Assembly: GCA_019633425.1 (NCBI GenBank)
Contig: WSUB01000142.1
Coordinates: 37,214 to 101,213, forward strand
Reading direction: 5' to 3'
DNA: 64,000 nt
Source: Tulasnella sp. 424
Taxonomy: Eukaryota; Basidiomycota; Agaricomycetes; Cantharellales; Tulasnellaceae
The notes under the pieces are model-generated. The model did no database searches and was not told the DNA's origin. It saw only the letters and a program-made list of their open reading frames with translations. The position numbers were made by a program, and so were the translations under genes. The stretch's first letter is position 1; each line of letters begins with the position of its first letter. Below, in pieces: positions 1 through 13,216 of the stretch.

Positions 1-2710
<2,710 letters not shown>

Positions 2711-2961
2711 AATATAGTTGGAAGGTACTGTCGTAGCAGAGTCGTCAATGATACTGAGTGACCCAACAGCGTTGCTTTTGAGGTGGTGGTTGGTGATAGC
2801 GACTTGGTCTCTGGACTGGAGGAAATCATGTGTCTCACGGTCACGGCGTGGCTTTGTGTTTTCGACGTCCTCCGCCAGGCAACCCAAAACTCATTCCCCA
2901 GTCTTTAGTTAGCTCAGGCCTCTCACAACTCTCACTACCAAGCGTCTATGATCTCTCGATT
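2711..2961. promoter_or_regulatory. Shared intergenic promoter between PRP16 and methyltransferase gene
   Basis: The two start codons face away from each other across 251 bp, so both promoters must lie here or inside the neighbouring 5' ends. I see no clear TATA box or other named site. Confidence 0.45.
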
Positions 2962-4094
2962 ATGATTATGCTTTTCGAATCACCCCTCGTGTGGACAGCA
3001 TTAGCGGCAGCCTTGGTACCCCTCGTTCTGGTAGCATTTAAGAAAACGGAACCCTATGGATTGTATCACAAGAAGTTAAACAGAAGAAAGGACGGAGGTC
3101 CAGCTACCACTCATTGGATGAACGTCGGCTATTGGAAGGTACGCCGAATCACTCCTGTTCGCCTACAGTCGAAAGCACCGTCTAATGAGTAAGCCAGGAG
3201 TGCAACACGTTTCCGGAAGCATGTGAAGGCGAGGATATACTATCTTGCACCGCTTGTGCAATCCATTAACCGTCGTTTGACTCCAGCTCTGGCATCCAAA
3301 GTTATCGCGGCTGCCCGACGCGTTCCTGGTGGGCACGTCTTGGGTTTGTTTTCCAATATTCCGATCGTTTTCGGACAACAATGATTGACATCGTTCGGCT
3401 CTTAGATGTTGGGCACGGCTCAGGAGACTCTCTCATCCTTCACCTCTTGTACTCTTCTTCAAGATTGGATCGCTTAACCGGTATCACATCAAATAAGGAT
3501 CAACACGACGAAGCTGCTCGTCGCGCTCAAGATACTTGCAAGCGGAGTGCACCCGAGATTAAGCTACAACTCTACCGCGGGGATGCTATCTTCCGTCAAT
3601 CAAATGGCTCCCAGACCGACAAGCATCCACTTGACTCTGTTTCCCCGTTACCACCATTCACCGCCATTACCGCAATCGACTGTGCCTACCACTTTCGAAG
3701 CAGAAAAGAGTTCCTTCAACAAAGCTTTGCACGGCTCACTCCCGGAGGCGTCATCGCTCTTGCCGACATGAGTCTCGTTCCACCTCCATCACGACCTCGG
3801 CGGTTGTTAGCACGGGCCCTATGCATGATTCTCGGAGTCCCCTGGGAAAACATGGTATCGTCTTCAATCTACGTTCAGCAGCTGGCAGATATTGGCTTCG
3901 TTAACGTCGAGGTTGAGGACGTTACCACGGAGGTTTTCCCTGGCCTCACCGCCTTCCTCAAGAGTGAAAATCCCGATAATCCTCACCTCGGCACAGCCTG
4001 GTGGGTTATGGGAGAAGTGTTTCATGCATGGTGGACAATTTGTGGTGGAACCTATATCATTGCTAAAGCAGAGAAACCACAATCGGCTAAATAA
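2962..4094 (+). CDS. Membrane-anchored SAM-dependent class I methyltransferase
   Basis: Four exons give 317 aa: 2962-3138, 3198-3228, 3287-3343 and 3406-4094. Residues ~5-28 form a hydrophobic segment, so the enzyme is probably membrane-bound. The conserved block FPEACEALASK is formed only when exons 2 and 3 are joined. SAM motif I is VLDVGHGSGDS, formed across the exon 3/4 junction. Later come the motif IV-like AIDCAYHFRS and the post-motif block LTPGGVIALADM. This pattern fits fungal type-11/cyclopropane-synthase-like methyltransferases. The substrate cannot be told. Intron 2 (3229-3286) begins with GC rather than GT. The only alternative donor I see would drop three conserved residues. The stop overlaps an AATAAA. 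The F-box repeat array starts about 12 bp downstream. Confidence 0.8.
3229..3286 (+). other. GC-AG intron in the methyltransferase gene
   Basis: Donor AAG|GCGAGG at 3229 and acceptor CTCCAG ending at 3286, preceded by a TTTGAC branch-like site. Splicing here restores EACEALASK, the family's conserved string. The neighbouring GTGAAG donor gives EASLASK. Confidence 0.6.
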
Positions 4095-4239
4095 AGTCGC
4101 GATGTTGGTATTGTTACAACCTCGTCACTAGTTTGCTATATCACCCGTGCAGGGAGCTTAGCAATTGTTTTAAGTAGATGAATGGGATGCGAGATCTAGA
4201 TACGATTCAAGTTCGAGACGAGACTCCGGGGGATTTATT

Positions 4240-4390
4240 TCTTTCCGAGTACAGTTCGGCATCGTCGTCGTAAACTGCTGCCAGCATACCCGTCTGTCTT
4301 TGGCGATTTTCGGTTAACACCCTCCACTCCGGGTCACCGCACGAACCCGCTGGAGCTGGGCCAAGGCTGAACTCCAAGGCATTTATTCCT
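4240..4390 (-). pseudogene. Relic of the 3' end of an array A F-box gene
   Basis: On the minus strand the segment reads LAQLQRVRAVT, then a stop and a frame change, then GMLAAVYDDDAEL. This matches the C-terminal tail of the adjacent gene (LIQLQRLRAA ... TLAVVYDDDTGL). The flanking ATTTATTxCTTTCCGA string also occurs twice, around 4231 and 4383. It is therefore a short broken duplicate of the gene tail, immediately downstream of the intact copy. Confidence 0.65.
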
Positions 4391-4411
4391 TTCCGAATAC
4401 ATGAGTAATAG

Positions 4412-6013
4412 TTACAGTCCGGTATCGTCGTCGTAAACTACTGCCAGCGTTCCTCGTGTATTCTTGGCGAATTCTCGGGTAACGCTCTCGACTCCTCTCG
4501 CCGCACGAAGCCGCTGGAGCTGGATCAAGTCCAGCTTGGGAACATTAACATCGTCAGGATACAATGGTTGGAGAATGATGCGTAATTTTGGAACTTTTCC
4601 ATTACGAATATCCTCCGACCCACCGAACCTACGGCCAACCAATACTTCTAGGTCATCAAGAGTCCACTCGTCCCATGAAGCTAATTCGAGGCTCTTCAAA
4701 CCCGGGAATGCAGGTTGCGGCTCTGTTCCATCTCCTGATTCTCTCCAAGTCCCAATGAGGTCTAGAATTGGATCGGTGGGTGCATGATTGTCGTCAATCA
4801 CTATCCTTGTGACGCTCTGGCAGCGACTGAAAGAATAGTATGCGGCCAGATCTTCATCATCGAGGCTTTCATGAGCCAACGTCAGTTCCAAATCATGCAC
4901 CAGCTCTTGAGCTCCTAAACCAATAACGCGGGTGGCCCATCTAATACCATCGGCTGCAGCACTGTATGGAATGTTCACATCGAACCATGCTAAATAATCG
5001 GGACTCGCCGACGAAGACTCCCATTGCATGTCTTCATCGCAGAAGCGAATAATAGATTCTTTGCTGGCGGATAGAGTTCGACGCTGGAAATCATCGAAAT
5101 GGCCGAGTGCCCGTTCAGGGAGATTGGGGTCGTCGGTCTCTTCGCCTTCCAACCAAATCCCGAGGGAGGTGCAACTAGGTGCCCGAATCGATGATAGAAT
5201 GAGTTCAACAGCTTCGACATCGATCACGTGGAGTCTGATGTTTTGCAGATTCGGAAGCTGGATGACCGCGTGACTCGTCGGGAGGGGTTGGGGGTGATGG
5301 ACGAGGGTTGCATATTCTATGCAGAGTGTATCCAACAAAGGTGTGGAGGCAAGGATATCTAATAATTGTTGTGCCGATATCTGCTCGTCGCTCATGCCTC
5401 CTAGATTGAGCTCTCTGAGTCCTTGGATGAACGGTGATGCCCAGTCCATATGCAACATGTTGACCTCGAGTTTTTCCAGCTTTGGCGCAACCCCTGCGAA
5501 GAAATCCATCGGCGTGGCAGGCTTATCGTCGCATACCATTGTCACGCTGAGGTTTTGGAGGAGAGGTGCGGGGGAAGACAGATACTTGGAGCAGTCGTCG
5601 TACGTTGGGATCAACAAGGTCACCGTTGACCACCGCCTAATCTCCTTAGCTGCAAGCTCTACAAGCTCCGTGAATCGCGATTCTTGGATCCCATGTGATT
5701 CCCAAGTCCTTTCTTCGATGTATACATGCAAAGGACAGTTGCCCGACCGTTGAATTGCGGTGGTGTTGACGTGTAGAGGGACGTCGCTAGAGATGACACC
5801 CCAGAGCGAAGGCGTTGTATCAATAGCATTCCTCCACATCCTTGAGATCATTCGGAGGGAGTAGAGGGCCGTCATGCGCTCCCGGCTTGAATGGAATTTG
5901 GGGAGGCTGAGTTTGGCGATGTACGATAGAAGCTCCAGGGGTAGCTTGCCGATCGCCGGGCTGGCGATCCATCCGTCTGGCAGAGGTATAGGACTTGCTT
6001 CTGCGGATTGCAT
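4412..6013 (-). CDS. F-box protein, array A copy 1 (first-exon start codon lost)
   Basis: Presumed substrate receptor for an SCF ubiquitin ligase. The F-box begins at GKLPLELLSYIAKL and ends at TPSLWGV. The rest is a leucine-rich, irregular LRR-like C-terminal part ending LAVVYDDDTGL. The equivalent first exon is present at 6188-6148 and its intron at 6147-6090 (donor GTGAGA, branch TACTAAT, acceptor CCAAAG). However, the start that is ATG in copies 2 and 3 is GTG here. The first in-frame ATG in exon 2 is at 6013 (MQSAEASP), just upstream of the F-box, and I use that start; it gives 533 aa. If translation began at the GTG the protein would have 572 aa. No frame break is visible. The target is unknown. 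Confidence 0.8.
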   Translation of the reverse strand: MQSAEASPIPLPDGWIASPAIGKLPLELLSYIAKLSLPKFHSSRERMTALYSLRMISRMWRNAIDTTPSLWGVISSDVPLHVNTTAIQRSGNCPLHVYIEERTWESHGIQESRFTELVELAAKEIRRWSTVTLLIPTYDDCSKYLSSPAPLLQNLSVTMVCDDKPATPMDFFAGVAPKLEKLEVNMLHMDWASPFIQGLRELNLGGMSDEQISAQQLLDILASTPLLDTLCIEYATLVHHPQPLPTSHAVIQLPNLQNIRLHVIDVEAVELILSSIRAPSCTSLGIWLEGEETDDPNLPERALGHFDDFQRRTLSASKESIIRFCDEDMQWESSSASPDYLAWFDVNIPYSAAADGIRWATRVIGLGAQELVHDLELTLAHESLDDEDLAAYYSFSRCQSVTRIVIDDNHAPTDPILDLIGTWRESGDGTEPQPAFPGLKSLELASWDEWTLDDLEVLVGRRFGGSEDIRNGKVPKLRIILQPLYPDDVNVPKLDLIQLQRLRAARGVESVTREFAKNTRGTLAVVYDDDTGL

Positions 6014-6089
6014 CGAAGGTTCTTTGTCTGTTTCGTCGAGCAAGGCAGTCGATGCGTCCTCAGCTTGACCCACAGGAAGTGCAAAGACA

Positions 6090-6188
6090 CTTTGGAAAGT
6101 AATTAGTACGGAATTAGCGTTGAGAAGCGCTTGCTATCAGATCTCACTTTGGGTCTTGAACGTTGGAAATAGACGCGTCGGGGTCCAC
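6090..6188 (-). other. Decayed first exon and intron of F-box copy 1
   Basis: 6188-6148 aligns base for base in length (41 nt) with exon 1 of copies 2 and 3. It reads as VDPDASISNVQDP with GTG in place of ATG. The following 58 nt intron still has its donor, branch point and acceptor. It may now be only a 5' UTR exon. Confidence 0.6.
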
Positions 6189-7741
6189 CGCGAGCGCGGA
6201 AAGGTGATCTGGTCCCATTCAAAAGTTTGCTGCTCCCAACCCGTCTTGAGTCCACAGGTGCTTGCTTCAGGATTGGGGAGATTCTTCGTATACAGCTTCC
6301 CTGGTTCTTAGAGAGTAGCGCAACGAACGGAGGGGACGCGAAGGACAATGGTAGTCGAGTGTTGGACAGGACCGAAATTCCCGCGAATGAAGTCGCCGTC
6401 GCACGCGAAGCTTCACGACTGAGGCCACTGAGGAGACATTACAATGGTTTGCAAAAGTGTTTTCACTCTCGAAAATCAGGTCCCCCGACTCCACCTGCCT
6501 GGAGAAGCGCAAGGAATCCCTTTTCGAGAGTGAGTTAGGTGTTCTCTAGGCAGGTGGGGCCGGCGCGACGCGATCTTCGAATCGAGGGGAAACGTGACCG
6601 CGATGAGGATCGGATTCAAAATGAATTGCAACATGATTTGGTAGCTGGGAACCTCCTAAGGCCCGACCTTTAGTGGCTCCGCCTCCTTGCAAGTGTTCCC
6701 CCACGGCTGATGGTTCTCCAAATTAATGACCGATCAGGTGACGCCGGATCAACCTTGTCGGTCCAGAAGTCCAGCAATGGCACCAACTTTTCAATACAAG
6801 AAGATTCGTGTTAAATTGGAGAGAGAGAGTTGGTTTCATTTCTCGTGTTTCGTTCGAGGAAGGTGCGAAGCGTCGTCGGGATGCCGTATGACCATTTCAG
6901 ACTCTTTTACCTGCATGTGAACCCTGAGACCAACTCACGATGAGCATGTGAGACTTCCCGTTGATCCGGTGTGAGGCCTTGCATTGGGTATTAAGCATGT
7001 GGAAAGCTTCAAAACCGTCCGAACGACCGGCGTGTGATGCCGAGTTTCAGATGCCAATGTGTTTTGGAGGTTCCCAAGCATCTGCCCTGCGGTTTCTCAT
7101 GAAGACGCCTTCGCGAGAAAAATACCTTCAGAAAGGCAGATGTCGAGTGGAGGAGATAAGATTAGATAAATTCTCAAGAGTTGTGTGGATAGGGGTGCGA
7201 CAAGTTCGCACCGCTGCCCTCCCGTCGACCCTCAACGTTTCCACGGGACTGAAATTGTATATTCTGCACTACCTTCGTATCCGATTCCTGGTGAATCCTT
7301 CTCTAAGAGGGGCGAGATGAACGGCCCATGTGGGAACTGCTGAAAGGAGTAACACGGAGCACTAGTACATCAGGATTAAACCGTCTCGTGACACGGACGG
7401 TCCCGTTAATCAACAAGGCCCGTGTATCGACTTAGCCTTGCCTCGAGGCAAGTTGACTCTTGTAAATGCACCTCCCCGTCTCTGGGACACGTTGTGTCAG
7501 GAGTGCGGAAGAGGGGACGGTCGCGGAGGAGATGGATCTCATGGTTCGACTTCGCTCGTTTACCTCACCAGGACCGTCCCTGTATATAGCACTGATTAAG
7601 CTAGATTTAACGAGATATAAGCATTTTAAGGATACGTGATACTAATAGAGTCGTTAATTGCACGTTGATGTGTATTTCTGAGGTTCAGCACCTCGTGGTG
7701 GATCTTGGACTGCTATTCCCGATTAATTGGAAGGCATGCTG

Positions 7742-8335
7742 ACTAATTCATTTGGGTGACGACGCGAGGCTGGGCTCAAGGATGTTCACCGGGTTGAGTG
7801 TGTCGTCGCTGAGAGGGGTCTCGGCGATTGCAGCATCAGCTGGACTGTCTGTCGACATCGACAGCTGAGAACGGGGCTGTCGGCACCCCACGCATGCAAC
7901 TACCACGCGCAAGGCCCAACACTAATTATTTATGAAAAAAATAGATGTACACCTGACCGTCCGTGCCTCCTGCGTCCGCCGATGATGTCGACGACAATAC
8001 ATCAACTAGGGCTAGAGTCGCCGAGATCCCTCTGAGCGACGAGGTGCTCGGTGACAAGGGTGAAGTGCTGATCCTTGAGCCCTGCTTCGTTCTGTACCTA
8101 AATGAGTTAGTCTTGGTACCTTGGACAGCTCCCACAGGACCCAGAAACTAATTGTCCATGTAGTCACCGGGGTTGGTTTGACCGAAAAGAAATCGTCCCC
8201 GCTCTCCGCCTTCGCCCTCGATGTCGTTGATGACAACACTCCCGCGAGATCCCTCTCAGCGACGACACGCTCAAGCCCTCCTCAAGCATCCTTGAGCCCT
8301 GCTACGCTCCGTCGCCCAAATGAATTAGTCAGCAT
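7742..8335. repeat. Foldback (inverted-repeat) element, unit 1 copy
   Basis: Arm 1 at 7742-7865 is an imperfect reverse complement of arm 2 at about 8215-8335. Shared strings are GACTAATTCATTTGGG, GGGCTCAAGGATG and GTGTCGTCGCTGAGAGGG. A third, related copy at about 7980-8110 lies in the same direction as arm 2, with LEPCF/LSPAT-like frames in each. A transcript across it could form a long imperfect hairpin. Outside it, 7513-7586 carries a shorter inverted pair, GGGACGGTC and GACCGTCCC. Confidence 0.65.
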
Positions 8336-8399
8336 GCCCTACGATTGGGAGGAGCCTATGACCCACCGCAAGCAGGTGTACAGTGAAACACCCCTTGAG

Positions 8400-8486
8400 G
8401 TGAGTTATTTACAATTCTATTGCTATTTTTACATCATTAAAAATGTGGTAGCTCACCATCTCTAGCTTAACTAGGACTATTTACAG
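8400..8486 (+). other. Intron-like segment after the foldback element
   Basis: CTTGAG|GTGAGTTATTT leads to GCTTAACTAG, then TATTTACAG|GG, which is a good fungal donor, branch point and acceptor set. The same occurs in unit 2 near 12801-12890. A frame upstream contains LSPATLxRPNELVSMPYDWEE in both units. No family is recognised, and the downstream frame differs between copies, so a gene is not called. Confidence 0.3.
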
Positions 8487-8815
8487 GGAGGGTGCCGGTA
8501 GGTGAACAAGCGAAGTCGAAACTCGAAATCCAACTCTTCCACGGCCGACCTACTGTAGCTTCCGCACAGGCGGCCAAAGCGAGCTTTGAGATCCGGAGAA
8601 CGCTGAGATGCGACACGGTATAGCAATGTGATTTTGTTTTGATTTCGGTGGTTAGCTTGCCTGCGCGCGGAAGGGTCAACTGTACAACTCCTCCACACGA
8701 GTATCGTTGCAATGTCGTCACTAGTTTTTTTTATGCGGATGAATGAGGATGCGACATACAGAGACGATTCAAGTGCGAGGCTCAACTTCGAGACATTTTT
8801 CCGAATACATAGTAG

Positions 8816-10591
8816 TTACAATCCGGTGTCGTCATCGTAAACTACTGCTAGCATACCTCGTGCATGTTTGGCGAATTCTTGGGTAACACTCTCGACCCCT
8901 GTCGCCGCACGAAGCCGCTGAAGCTGGATCATGTCCAGCTTGGGACCAATACCAGAGTCAGGACACGACATTCGAAGAAAAATGCATAATTTGGGAATTC
9001 TCCCGTTGAGAAGATCCTCCCGCCTGCCGAACCTACGGTTAACCATTCCTTCCAGGTCTTCAAGCGCCTGCTCCTGCCAAGGAGCCAAAGCAAGATTCCT
9101 CAAACCGGGAAATGCAGGTTGTGGTCCTATTCCATCTTCTGACTCTCTCCAAGTCCCAATTAGATCGAGGATCGGCTCCGTTGGCACATGATCGTCGTCA
9201 ATCACTATTCTCGTGACGCTTTGGCAGCGACTAAAAGAATAGTATGCGGCTAGGTCTTCGTCATCTAGGGTTTCATGATTTAAATGCAGTTCCAAATCGT
9301 GCACCAGCTCTTGGGCTCCTAGACCAATGACACGAGTGGCCCACCCAACACCAACCGCCGGAGGAATGTAATGGATGTTCATGTCAAACTCCAAACGATT
9401 GAGGCTTGTCGACCAACACTCCCATTCTATGGATTCATCGAAGAGGTGGATAGTGGATTTTTTGTTGTCGGATAGAGTTAGCCGCTGAAAATCATTGAAA
9501 TGGCCGAGTGGCCGTTCGGGGAAGTTGGGTTCGTCGGCTGTGTCGTCTTCCCAACCGTAAATCCCGAGAGAGGTGCAACTAGGTGCCCGGATAGATGACA
9601 GAATGATGTTAGTCGCCTGTACACCCTGCAGGTGGATGGTCTGCAGACTTGGAAGCTGGATGACAGCGGGACTCGTCTGGAGAGGTTGAAGGGGACGATT
9701 GAGGGTTGAATTTTCTATGCAGAGGTTTTCCAACAAAGGGGCAGAGGCGAGGATATCTAACACTTGTTGTATTGATATCTGCTCCTCGTTCATCCTTGAT
9801 AGCTTGAACACTCTGAGCCTCTGGATGAACGACGACGTCCAGTCCATATGCAACCGTTTGACCTCGAGTGTTTCCAGCCTTGGTGCAATCCCTCCAAACA
9901 AAGCGATTGGCGTGGTAGGCTTATCTCCGCATCCCACGGCTACGTCCAGCTTTCGGAGTAGAGGTGCGGGAGAAGTGAGATACTGGGAGCAGTCATCATA
10001 TGAAGTGAGCCACAAGGTCACCGTTGACCACCGCCCAATCTCCCTAGCTGCAAGCTCCAAGGTCCCTCTGTATTGATCCGCCTGGGTCCGATTTGATCGC
10101 GAAGTGCATGGCGTAACATATACGTCCAAAGGACAGGTGCCTGAACGTTCGACTGCGGTGGTATTGACGTACAGGGGGACTTCGCTAGTGACAACACCCC
10201 AGAGTGAAGGCGTTAAATCAATACCATTCCTCCATGTCCTTGATATCATTCGGATAGAATAGAGGGCCTCCATATGCTCTTCACCTGAATAGGATTGGAG
10301 GAGGCGAAGTTCTGCGATGTAGGATACAAGCTCCAGAGGAAGCTTGCAGATCGCTGGGCCGACAGTGCACCGTTTGTCGAGAAGAGGTGGAGAATTTGCT
10401 TTTGTGAATCGCATAGAAGGTGCTTTGGGTATTCCATCGAACACGACGGTCGACGCGTCGCCAGCTTGACCCATAGAAAGGGTGAAGACGCTTAAGGAGA
10501 AAGACTTAGTCAGGAGTGGGGTTTGAAAAGGGTTTGCTATCATATCTCACTTTGCGTCTCGAACGGTGGAAATAGACGAGTCGGGGTCCAT
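8816..10591 (-). CDS. F-box protein, array A copy 2
   Basis: Intact two-exon gene of 571 aa. Exon 1 is 10591-10551 (MDPDSSISTVRDA plus two bases). The intron is 10550-10491 (60 nt, donor GTGAGA, branch CTGACTAAG, acceptor CTTAAG). Exon 2 is 10490-8816. A continuous open frame also reaches up to 10543, but its extra residues are translated intron. The F-box is at about residues 61-114, ICKLPLELVSYIAEL through TPSLWGVV. After it comes a long LRR-like part and the tail LAVVYDDDTGL. Likely an SCF adaptor; the target is unknown. Its conserved flanks show that it belongs to the same duplication as copies 1 and 3. Confidence 0.87.
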
Positions 10592-13216
10592 CGCGAGCGG
10601 AGGAAGGTGACCTGATTGCATTTACGGGGTTGCCACTCCCAACTCGTCTCGAGTCCTCGGATGCTTGGGGGAGATTTCTTCGTACCGGGTAGTCTCTGCT
10701 TCCTGAATATCTTTCTTGCTTGTCAGAGAAGAGAGTTATACCCTGGGGGACGCGAAGGATGACGGAGGCAGAGTGTTGAACCAGACTGAAATCGTGGAGA
10801 ATGAAGTCGCCGTCTCACGTGAGGCTTCGAGATTTTTGCGACGCCGGGTTCTGATTTTGGTTAATAATTTGTATGTATCTCCCTAGCTCTCAGGTACTCT
10901 AGCTCCGTAAGTATTTGGGGATTACTATCACGACGTTTGTACGCTGTTATCTGAATGGCGCGTTGTAAACGACTCGCCGACTCGGAGCAGAGCCCAGACC
11001 ATCCCTGAACGCGATCATGACCCCGGTGACAACGGGTTCCAAATAAATTACAACATGCTTTGACGGAAATAAGACCCGATCTTTACTGGCTTCGGCTCCT
11101 TGCTAATGTTCCCCCACGGCTGATGGTTCTCCAATGGCCGATCAGGTGCCGCCTACCATGGTGATGCCGATCAACCCTGATCAACCTTGTCGGTCTAGAA
11201 GACCAGCAACGGTGCCAACTTTCCAGTACAGGAGATTTGTGTTAAATTGGGGAGAGAGAGAGTTGGTTTCATTTCTCGTGTTTCGTTGGACGGTCGTCGG
11301 GATGCCGTATGACCATTTCAGACTCTTTTACCTCGCATGTGAACCCTGAGACCAACTCACGATGAGCATGTGAGACTTCCCGTTGATCCGGTGTGAGGTC
11401 TTGCATTGGGTATTAAGCATGTGGAAAGCTTCAAAACCGCCTGAACGACCGGCGTGTGATGCCGGGTTTCAGATGCCAATGTATTTTGGAGGTTCCCAAG
11501 CATCTGCCCTGCGGGTTTTCATGAAGACGCCTTCGCGAGAAAAACGCCTCAGAAAGGCATATATTGAGTGGAGAAGATAAGATAAACTCCCAAGAGTTGT
11601 GTGGATAGGGGTGCGACAGGTTCGCATCGCTGCCCTCCCGTCGACCCTCAACGTTTCCACGGGACTGAAATTGCATATTCTGCACTAGCTTCGTATCCGA
11701 TTCCTGGTGAACACTTAACTCTAGGAGGGGCGAGATGAACTCCCCATGTGGGAACTGCTGAAAGGAGTAACACGGAGTACTACATCAGGATTAAACCGTC
11801 TCCTGACACGGTCGGTCCCGTTGATCAACAAGGTCCGTGTATCGACTTAGCCTTGCCTCGAGGCGAGTTGACTCTTTTAAATGCACCTCCTCGTCTCTGA
11901 GTCACGTTGTATCAGGGGTGCGGAAGACGGGACGGTCGCGGAGGAGATGGATCTCATTGTTCGACTTCGCTCGTTCACCTCACCAGAACCGTCCCTGTAT
12001 ATAGCACTGATTAAGCTAGATTCAACGAGCTATTAGCATTTTAAGGATATGTGATACTAATAGAGTCGTTAGTGTGTAATTCTGACGTTCAGCACCTCGT
12101 AGTGGATCTTGGACTGTTATTCCCGATTAATTGGAAGACATGTTGACTAATTCATCTGGGTGACGACGCGAAGCAGGGCTCAAGGATGTTCATCGGGTTG
12201 AGTCTGTTGTCGCTGAGAGGGGTCTCAGTGATTGCAGCATCAGCTGGACTGTCTGTCGACATCGACAACTAGGAACGAGGCTGTCGGCACCCCACGCAAC
12301 CACCACGCACAAGACCCAACACTAATTATTTATGAACCAAATAGACGTACACCTGACCGTCCGTGCCTCCTGCGTCCGCCGATGATATCGACGACAATAC
12401 ATCAACTGGGGCTAGAGTCGCCGAGATCCCTCTGAGCGACGAGGTGCTCAGTGCCAACAAGGGTGAAGTGCTGATCCTTGAGCCCTGCTTCGTTCTGTAT
12501 CTTAATGAGTTAGTCTTGGTACCTTGGACAGCTTCAACAGGACCCAGAAACTAATTATCCATGTAGTCACCGGGGTTGGTTTGACCGAAAAGAAATCGTC
12601 CCTGCTCTCCGCCTTCGCCCTCGATGTCGTTGACGACAATACTCCCGCGAGATCCCTCTCAGCGACGACACGCTCAAGCCCTTCTCAAGAATCCTTGAGC
12701 CCTGCTACGCTCTGTCGCCCAAATGAATTAGTCAGCATGCCCTATGATTGGGAGGAGTCTATGACCCACCGCGAGCAGGTGTACAAAGAAACACCCCTTG
12801 AGGTGAGTTATTTACAATTCTATTGCTATTTTACACCCTTAAAAGTGTTGCAGCTCACCATCTCTAGCTTAACTAGGACTATTTACAGGGAAGGTGCCGG
12901 TGGGTGAACAAGCGAAGTCGAAACTCGAAATCCAACTCTTCCACGGCCAACCTAGCTTCCGCACAGGCGGCCAAAGCGAGCTTTGAGATCCGGAGAACGC
13001 TGAGATGTGACACGGCGTAGGGACGTGATTTTGTTTTGATTTCGGTGGTTGGCTTGCCTGCGCACGGAAGGGTTAAACGTACAACTCCTCCACGCGAGTA
13101 TCGTTACAATGTCGTGACTAGGTTTTTATGCGGATGAATGGGGATGCGAGATACATAGACGATTCAAGTGCGAGGCTCGACTTCAAAACATTTATTCCTT
13201 TCCGAATACATAGTAG
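10592..13216. other. Non-coding spacer of unit 2
   Basis: Parallel to 6189-8815, with the same order of blocks. No supported gene. It contains the unit 2 foldback element. Confidence 0.6.
12143..12737. repeat. Foldback (inverted-repeat) element, unit 2 copy
   Basis: Arms at about 12143-12262 and 12617-12737 are imperfect reverse complements, with the extra direct copy at about 12382-12510 between them. The structure is the same as at 7742-8335, so the element was present before the unit 1/unit 2 duplication. Confidence 0.62.

Larger units (their letters stand above)
4107..8690. repeat. Tandem unit 1 of F-box array A
   Basis: First of three head-to-tail units. The 3' flank of the F-box gene is alike near 4110, 8690 and 13090 (a GTTACAATGTCGTxACTAG-like string, then GGATGCGAGAT and GATTCAAG). 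Those positions give periods of about 4.58 and 4.40 kb. Each unit carries one minus-strand F-box gene and a spacer of about 2-2.6 kb. The boundaries are approximate. Confidence 0.75.
6189..8815. other. Non-coding spacer of unit 1
   Basis: No gene that I can support. Open frames here (for example about 6961-7320) are not kept in the same frame in units 2 and 3 (about 11383 and 15776), so they are unlikely to code. The part at about 6900-7500 is related to a dispersed repeat also found, inverted, at 52270-52800. The part at about 7490-8565 is missing from unit 3 and contains a foldback element. Confidence 0.6.
8690..13090. repeat. Tandem unit 2 of F-box array A
   Basis: Second head-to-tail unit, with the same order as unit 1: 3' flank, minus-strand F-box gene, spacer, foldback element. 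Spacer and gene are both closely similar to unit 1, so the whole block was duplicated as one piece. Confidence 0.75.

Noticed and set aside
6961..7320. 119-codon plus-strand frame in the unit 1 spacer
   Set aside because: The homologous stretches in units 2 and 3 have different frame lengths and frame shifts, so there is no sign of protein-level constraint.
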